Shown: positions 23,042 to 26,956 of the stretch, piece after piece
Position numbering within the stretch: the stretch's first letter is position 1
Layout: every line of letters starts with the position of its first letter
Source of the DNA: an uncultured Clostridia bacterium
Lineage (GTDB): Bacteria > Bacillota > Clostridia > Oscillospirales > Acutalibacteraceae
Direction: 5' to 3'
NCBI GenBank assembly: GCA_937880805.1
Contig: CALGRR010000008.1
Location: 1-26,956, forward strand
DNA length: 26,956 bases
Translations under genes and position numbers: made by a program
The notes under the pieces: model-generated
Database searches by the model: none
Seen by the model: the letters and a program-made list of their open reading frames with translations, nothing else
What the model was told of the DNA's origin: nothing

Positions 23042-23070
23042 ATTATAATCGTTTTTCCGTTCCGTGTCAA
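23042..23070 (-). promoter_or_regulatory. Sigma-A promoter of the MFS transporter gene
   Basis: On the minus strand a perfect TTGACA (23070-23065), 17-bp spacer and TATAAT (23047-23042). It lies 24 bases past the stop codon of the GHL6-type gene. Confidence 0.88.
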
Positions 23071-23093
23071 ATCATTCTTATAGTAAAGTGCAT

Positions 23094-25040
23094 TTATTTT
23101 TTAAGCTCAACCATCTGATGAATATTAACCTCGGGCACGGTGAATTCTGCTCTGCCGTTTTCAAAAACAAAATCAAGCTTTTCACCCGAAGGCACAAGAG
23201 CAATTTCCGAAGGCTTTGCCACACATTTTATGCTGCATTTCACATTGTAAAGCGGCACGGTATCCTCAATAACCTCGGTGTTTTCGCCTCTTACTGTTGT
23301 GTGGGCAAAGAGAAGATGCAGAATATTTCTGTTTTCTTTCTCCTGGTTTGTATAAGTAACCACGGCTCTGTCGGGAACATCGGCAAAAACGGTTGCGTCA
23401 TCGCCAAGCATTTTTCCGATTATATGACTGAACAACTCTTTAAAGCAAAGATGTCCGTGGCGGGCATAAGCGGTAAATATATCCCATCCGATATAAGCAA
23501 CATTGCCCTTGATTACTGCGGCGGGGAAGCTTTCTTCGGGGTTGTTGGGAGCGTGAGCGTGAGAACAGAAATGCTCTATGGTTCTGTTGAAATAGGGGGT
23601 TTGCATATAAGCAACTGTTTCGCCTTCTGCAAGCTCAATCTTATATGAATTGCAACGCATAACGTATTCGGTTTTTCCGTTGACGGTTTCAAAAGCGGGA
23701 ATAAAATATGTAGGATTAAACTCATTTTTGCCAAGGTATTCTGCACCCGCATCAAGGAAGAAGCTGCCGTCTTTAACCAACGCTTCGCCGCTTGCAATAA
23801 CCTTGCCGCCGTTATTAACATAATCCTTTATTTTTTCAATCACTTCATCGGGTATACCCGAAACATCGGGAAGAATAAGCATTTTATATGCAGAAAAATC
23901 CGAGGTGCAGTCAACAAAATTATAAAGATAATTGTTTTCGAGCAGCATTCTGTTTGCACCCGTATCCGCCTTCACATCACGGTTTCCCGTAACGGCTTCC
24001 GCACTCAGAACAGCAATATCAGCAACATTTACCGCACCGTCAAGCCACGGCTCTTTTTCTTCTATAAGCGAATACGCCTTGCCGATAAGACCGTATGTTG
24101 ACATATTCATTTCACCCAGAGGATGCATCTGGTCGCCGATTGAGCAGCCTGCACCGTTTGCCACGCTTAATGCAGTTTCATAAATGAGTGCGTTGGGGTG
24201 CTTGAAGCCGCCGAATTCTCCCCAGCTGTGGTGGAATTTGCCCGTCATTCCGAGGTAATCTTTATTTTTCAATGTTCTTACATAAGCAGCAGAAAGCGGA
24301 AAATGGTCATAGCCCCATCCGCCCGTGGGAAGGCTTTCAAGCTCAAGGTGAGTATTGGCATCAATAAAATCATAATCCCCTTTCGGGATATGCCCGCTGT
24401 TATGAAAAATTGTTGCAGTGTTACTGTATTTTCTTACTGCGGCATTTGTTTTCTCAAAATAGTTATTGAGCACCGCCATTGCAAATTTATTCAAATCCTC
24501 TTCGCTTTCCTCGTTCATTCCGAGTGCTTTTCTGTCTGCAACACATTTTTCGCAATAACAGATTCTCGGTGCGATAATATCGAGGAAAATGCCGCAGGGA
24601 TTATATTTCTGCATTACTTCTTCAATTTGTCCGCAAAGAAAATCGAGATAACCCGTGTTAAAGCAAAGAACGTGAAAATGAACTTCCTTTTCATATTCCT
24701 CCTGCTCTTTTGCATCGGGCGAGGGATGCCATCTCCATTCGGGGCGTTTCACAAATTCCTTTTCATCAAAGCCCGCCGAAATATAAACGGGTGCATTGAC
24801 ATCAATTTCTTTGCAAGCCTCAAGCTGTGCACCGAGCAAATCAAAATTAAGCTCGGGATGCATTTCATTTGCGGCTGTGGGATGATACGACCAGCCGTGG
24901 TGACATTTTGAGAAAACGGTTATCGAATTAACGTGACCCGCTTTCAGAGCACTCTGAAACTGCTCTTTTGAAAATTTCTTGCCGACCGGCAAAAGACCGC
25001 TTGTATGAAAATCAAGGTGAACCTGTCTGTTTCTTAACAT
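23094..25040 (-). CDS. GHL6-type putative glycoside hydrolase with beta-galactosidase-trimerisation-like domain
   Basis: 648 residues, no signal peptide. The N-terminal part (about 1-330) resembles hypothetical glycosyl hydrolase family 6: LDFHTS near the start, HVNSITVFSKCHHGWSYHPT (36-55), VYISAGFDE, PEWRW, CGIFLDIIAPRICYCEKC with a Cys-x-Cys-x2-Cys cluster, and WGEFGGFK. Relatives are TIM barrels linked to GH29/GH42-like enzymes, and their activity is mostly unknown. The middle part (about 335-560; ILPDVSGIPDEVIEKIKDYV, NGGKVIASGEA) resembles the class-I-amidotransferase-like trimerisation domain of GH42 enzymes. A beta-sandwich C-terminus follows. Start: ATG at 25040 with GGGAGAAG upstream; the GTG at 25049 is too close to that site. 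Promoter at 25078-25106. It is next to an MFS gene with its own promoter. No terminator is evident after it. Confidence 0.75.
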   Translation of the reverse strand: MLRNRQVHLDFHTSGLLPVGKKFSKEQFQSALKAGHVNSITVFSKCHHGWSYHPTAANEMHPELNFDLLGAQLEACKEIDVNAPVYISAGFDEKEFVKRPEWRWHPSPDAKEQEEYEKEVHFHVLCFNTGYLDFLCGQIEEVMQKYNPCGIFLDIIAPRICYCEKCVADRKALGMNEESEEDLNKFAMAVLNNYFEKTNAAVRKYSNTATIFHNSGHIPKGDYDFIDANTHLELESLPTGGWGYDHFPLSAAYVRTLKNKDYLGMTGKFHHSWGEFGGFKHPNALIYETALSVANGAGCSIGDQMHPLGEMNMSTYGLIGKAYSLIEEKEPWLDGAVNVADIAVLSAEAVTGNRDVKADTGANRMLLENNYLYNFVDCTSDFSAYKMLILPDVSGIPDEVIEKIKDYVNNGGKVIASGEALVKDGSFFLDAGAEYLGKNEFNPTYFIPAFETVNGKTEYVMRCNSYKIELAEGETVAYMQTPYFNRTIEHFCSHAHAPNNPEESFPAAVIKGNVAYIGWDIFTAYARHGHLCFKELFSHIIGKMLGDDATVFADVPDRAVVTYTNQEKENRNILHLLFAHTTVRGENTEVIEDTVPLYNVKCSIKCVAKPSEIALVPSGEKLDFVFENGRAEFTVPEVNIHQMVELKK

Positions 25041-25077
25041 AGTTTTCACTTCTCCCGTAAATCAATGATGATTAATG

Positions 25078-25106
25078 ATTATAATATATAAAAGCAAAAA
25101 AGTAAA
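25078..25106 (-). promoter_or_regulatory. Sigma-A promoter of the GHL6-type gene
   Basis: On the minus strand TTTACT (25106-25101), 17-bp spacer, TATAAT (25083-25078), directly downstream of the terminator of the small-protein operon. Confidence 0.65.
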
Positions 25107-25110
25107 TCAA

Positions 25111-25146
25111 ATAAAACAAAAATCCGTTCACTTTCGCAAACGGATT
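25111..25146 (-). terminator. Intrinsic terminator of the small membrane-protein operon
   Basis: On the minus strand an 8-bp stem (AATCCGTT with AACGGATT, 25146-25139 and 25128-25121) is followed by TTTTTGTTTTA, 12 bases after the stop of the 54-residue gene. Confidence 0.8.
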
Positions 25147-25157
25147 CTTCTCAAACG

Positions 25158-25322
25158 TTATTTATTTCTTTTCTCATTAAAGAAGATGATGAATGCACCC
25201 ATAACTGAAACTGCAATAATGCATCCGAATTCGGCAAAGCCGCCCAAAAATTCAAGGCCGATAACCATACCCACAACACCCAGAATTAATGTTATAAACG
25301 CTGCCAATACTGCTTTTTTCAT
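25158..25322 (-). CDS. Small membrane protein, 54 residues
   Basis: Starts MKKAVLAAFITLILG. It has two hydrophobic segments (about residues 3-22 and 26-46) and a charged end (FFNEKRNK). No family recognised. The ATG at 25322 has AAAGGAACG upstream, which argues against the longer upstream frame. It follows the 62-residue gene by 31 bases and ends at an intrinsic terminator, so it is the last of a three-gene set of tiny membrane proteins. Confidence 0.65.
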   Translation of the reverse strand: MKKAVLAAFITLILGVVGMVIGLEFLGGFAEFGCIIAVSVMGAFIIFFNEKRNK

Positions 25323-25353
25323 ATAATCACGTTCCTTTGTCGGCATATCTTTT

Positions 25354-25542
25354 TTACTTTTTGATAATTCCAAAACCCACCCAAGAAGCTATTGTTATAA
25401 CCGTTAGTATAATACATATAAACTCAATAAAAAAACCTATACCATCATCATATCCTACAATAACCGGATTGATTAACATCAAAAGAACAAAAGCCCAACA
25501 AATACAGGTTATTACCGACAATATGTATACAAATCTTTTCAT
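25354..25542 (-). CDS. Small membrane protein, 62 residues
   Basis: Starts MKRFVYILSVITCICWAF. Two hydrophobic segments (about 4-28 and 36-58) with a short acidic turn GYDDG between them, then GFGIIKK. No family recognised. The ATG at 25542 has AAAGGAGTG at good spacing. It resembles the next gene only in size and layout (two helices with a short connecting loop). Middle gene of the set of three. Confidence 0.65.
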   Translation of the reverse strand: MKRFVYILSVITCICWAFVLLMLINPVIVGYDDGIGFFIEFICIILTVITIASWVGFGIIKK

Positions 25543-25594
25543 GCAATCACACTCCTTTGTCAAATTGAAATTTAACGTATAGGAACACATTTGT

Positions 25595-25948
25595 TTATGC
25601 CAAAAGTTCCATAAAATCAGTTAACAACATTAAAACCGCAAGACATATTGGCAATATTATCACAGACACAGATATTCTTTTGTTTCGACTTTCTTCTTTT
25701 AATTTTTTTCGGGCAAAAATCATAAGAAATATTGTTATAATATAAAGAACAGGAACTACCCATATGCCGAAAAGCATCAAAAAGGAAAATAATTCACAAA
25801 ACTCTTCACCTAAAGGCAGATAACTAATCCAAGCAAATAACGGCAACTCAAAAAGAACTACTAAATATACCGCTAACATAACAACCGACCAAATCAAAGT
25901 AATATACATAAAAATATTTTTCAATTTTACTATCAGACCGGTTTTCAC
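25595..25948 (-). CDS. Membrane protein, 117 residues
   Basis: From the GTG at 25948 (AAAGGAG eight bases upstream; the GTG at 25957 overlaps that site). Three hydrophobic segments: about 10-32 (FMYITLIWSVVMLAVYLVVLF), 48-76 and 90-110. A basic cytoplasmic-type loop FARKKLKEESRNKR comes before the last. No family recognised. First gene of the three-gene unit, 52 bases upstream of the 62-residue gene, and driven by the promoter at 25988-26016 whose -35 box lies in the edge of the hairpin repeat. Confidence 0.65.
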   Translation of the reverse strand: MKTGLIVKLKNIFMYITLIWSVVMLAVYLVVLFELPLFAWISYLPLGEEFCELFSFLMLFGIWVVPVLYIITIFLMIFARKKLKEESRNKRISVSVIILPICLAVLMLLTDFMELLA

Positions 25949-25987
25949 AGCAAACACTCCTTTATGCAGATTTTATTTGCCATAACA

Positions 25988-26016
25988 ATTATATCTTATT
26001 TAATACGAAATTACAA
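25988..26016 (-). promoter_or_regulatory. Promoter of the small membrane-protein operon, -35 box in repeat edge
   Basis: On the minus strand TTGTAA (26016-26011), 17-bp spacer, TATAAT (25993-25988). The -35 box and the bases upstream of it (CACCCGATTGTAATTT) recur at the second repeat copy (26854-26872). Confidence 0.7.
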
Positions 26017-26206
26017 TCGGGTGCGGGTGCCTTCGTAAAATGAAATATGGCTACGCCATATGAAATAATCCTTACGGATTATGAAATATTTTGCCGTTGG
26101 CAAAATGTGAAATAAAATTCGCCCATAACATTTGCGAAGCAAATATTTCATAGCGTAGCTATTTCACTTGGCGAAGCCAAATTTCACTCGCCGCAAAGCG
26201 AATTTC
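26008..26206. repeat. Hairpin-array repeat, copy 1
   Basis: This gene-free stretch holds at least six short palindromes, each with a 3-4-base loop: 26045-26061 (ATATGGC stem), 26065-26082 (ATAATCC), 26088-26106 (ATTTTGCC), 26130-26144 (ATTTGC), 26150-26162 (ATAGC) and 26168-26180 (TTGGC), plus a weaker one at 26188-26201. Units in the left half are separated by TGAAAT, and those in the right half by ATTTCA, its reverse complement, so the array as a whole is roughly palindromic. A long outer pairing AAATTCGC with GCGAATTT also encloses the right half. The left edge (26008-26026) and the first hairpins recur at 26854-26956. No coding region is seen. Confidence 0.85.
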
Positions 26207-26209
26207 GTT

Positions 26210-26249
26210 GAAAAAGAAAAGACACGCTGCCGCGTGTCTTTTCTTTTTC
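26210..26249. terminator. Long-stem terminator after the 170-residue gene
   Basis: A perfect 17-bp inverted repeat (26210-26226 with 26233-26249, loop about 6 bases, rich in A/T away from the loop). It is T-rich on the 3' side of either strand, 36 bases after the stop codon of the gene at 26285-26797, and also bounds the hairpin array. Confidence 0.8.
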
Positions 26250-26284
26250 TGGCAGTATGTCTCATTTTAGAGCCTGTGATAAAA

Positions 26285-26797
26285 TTATAGATTCTCAGCT
26301 TCCATTCTTAAAATATAAAACTGTTTTAACCACTCGGGCTGTTCATCTAATGTATCTTTTAATTTTTCAAGCGTTCGCTTACCTACACGGCGGTCAAGTA
26401 TAGCAAACATTCTTACAATGGGATTATCAGATTCAACACTGTTTTTTATATCCTGATTGCGATATTCAGTTAACGCATCAGCAAATTCACTGTCTTTATA
26501 TTCCGTTCTCTCATTTAAAGGATATTTATCTAACAAAGACCAGAATTCATCCCAATACTCAATAGCACCGTATGGCTTTTCGATTGGTTTGTATCCTTTT
26601 TCAATAAAATAATTATTTACAGTTTCCCAAGAAAAACGCTTTACTTGTTTATCATCAATACAAACCTCAAAAATTTTGCATCCGTCCATTCCGACATAAG
26701 TAGTGCAACCATATCTGATTCTGCCTTTGAGACAATCTGCAAGCATTTCTTTTTCGAGGTATTTCCGCATCCCGCTCCACGAGCCTTCATATCCCAT
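26285..26797 (-). CDS. Uncharacterised soluble protein, 170 residues
   Basis: From the ATG at 26797, which has CGGAGAG upstream; the longer frame starting at 26830 runs through this binding site. No signal peptide or membrane segment. The first half (GSWSGMRKYLEKEMLADCLKG, then RIRYGCTTYVGMDGCKIFEV, DDKQVKRFSW) resembles small uncharacterised proteins with a WSxxRKxLE...LxGRxxY opening, seen near polymorphic-toxin immunity genes. I hold that resemblance loosely. The second half is helical and acidic (YWDEFWSLLDKYPLNERTEY, RMFAILDRRVGKRTLEKL). It has its own promoter with a -35 box in the second repeat copy, and a strong terminator. It is flanked by hairpin arrays on both sides, which may mark a transferable cassette. 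Confidence 0.7.
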   Translation of the reverse strand: MGYEGSWSGMRKYLEKEMLADCLKGRIRYGCTTYVGMDGCKIFEVCIDDKQVKRFSWETVNNYFIEKGYKPIEKPYGAIEYWDEFWSLLDKYPLNERTEYKDSEFADALTEYRNQDIKNSVESDNPIVRMFAILDRRVGKRTLEKLKDTLDEQPEWLKQFYILRMEAENL

Positions 26798-26833
26798 AAA
26801 AATCAACTCTCCGAAAATCTTATTTGTCAATTA

Positions 26834-26862
26834 ATAATAGCACAGTTGATATAAAATTACAA
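26834..26862 (-). promoter_or_regulatory. Promoter of the 170-residue gene, -35 box in repeat edge
   Basis: On the minus strand TTGTAA (26862-26857), 17-bp spacer, TATTAT (26839-26834). Same -35 box and same position relative to the hairpin array as at 25988-26016. Confidence 0.65.
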
Positions 26863-26956
26863 TAGGGTGTGGGAGTACAAAATCAATGCGAAGCATTGTA
26901 TAATGAAATATGGCTACGCCATATGAAATAATCCTTACGGATTATGAAATATTTTG
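26854..26956. repeat. Hairpin-array repeat, copy 2 (cut by window end)
   Basis: Begins with the same edge as copy 1 (AATTACAAT, then GGGTG). It has one extra hairpin (CAATGC-GAA-GCATTG, 26884-26898), then matches copy 1 base for base from TGAAATATGGC to ATTTTG (26913-26956 versus 26041-26093 region). The copy continues beyond the window. Confidence 0.85.

Noticed and set aside
26041..26180. Possible CRISPR array
   Set aside because: Units are different hairpins with a 6-base constant spacer and no constant 25-40-base repeat; no cas genes in the window.

Overview
The window looks like a chromosome segment from a gut-type, Gram-positive member of the Clostridia, probably Oscillospirales/Ruminococcaceae-like. 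The grounds are AGGAGG-type ribosome binding sites, many sigma-A promoters with exact 17-bp spacers, a T-box leader, intrinsic terminators with U tracts, and a Clostridia-style set of cytoplasmic glycoside hydrolases. No plasmid, phage or insertion-sequence gene is visible. I could not search databases, so family names rest on motif recognition.

Layout. 1-2.2 kb: a secreted, membrane-anchored Thr/Lys-rich protein (-) and a divergent GH43-like enzyme (+). 2.2-9.6 kb (-): a secreted metallophosphoesterase with its own promoter, downstream of a tight operon of a GH38-like protein, a GH127 beta-L-arabinofuranosidase and a second, cytoplasmic metallophosphoesterase. 9.7-13.6 kb (+): a large cytoplasmic glycosidase-like protein with a discoidin-like domain, then an NSS/SNF sodium-coupled transporter. 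13.6-16.6 kb (-): a GPH/MFS-like transporter and a membrane-anchored leucine-rich-repeat protein. 16.7-21.7 kb (-): a T-box-controlled operon encoding an aspartyl-tRNA synthetase fused to GatC, a GatA homologue, and GatB. 21.7-25.1 kb (-): an MFS transporter and a GHL6-type TIM-barrel protein. 25.1-27 kb (-): three very small membrane proteins, one uncharacterised soluble protein, and two copies of an unusual array of small hairpins.

How the genes work together. The five glycosidase-type proteins have no signal peptides, and three transporters lie among them. This suggests import of oligosaccharides or glycosides followed by cytoplasmic breakdown; GH127 points to arabinose-containing plant glycans. 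The tRNA operon is unrelated to this and appears to build an Asp/Asn tRNA-charging and amidation complex.

The most notable signal is in the tRNA operon. AspRS and GatC are one polypeptide. The GatA partner has lost the whole Lys/cis-Ser/Ser amidase triad (Asp16, Leu84 and Ala108 stand in those places), about 70 N-terminal residues and a C-terminal segment, yet it is an intact, well-translated frame beside a GatB with intact kinase motifs. This looks like a transamidosome with a non-catalytic GatA. The second notable signal is the hairpin array near the right end, whose edge supplies the -35 box to the promoters of two neighbouring genes.
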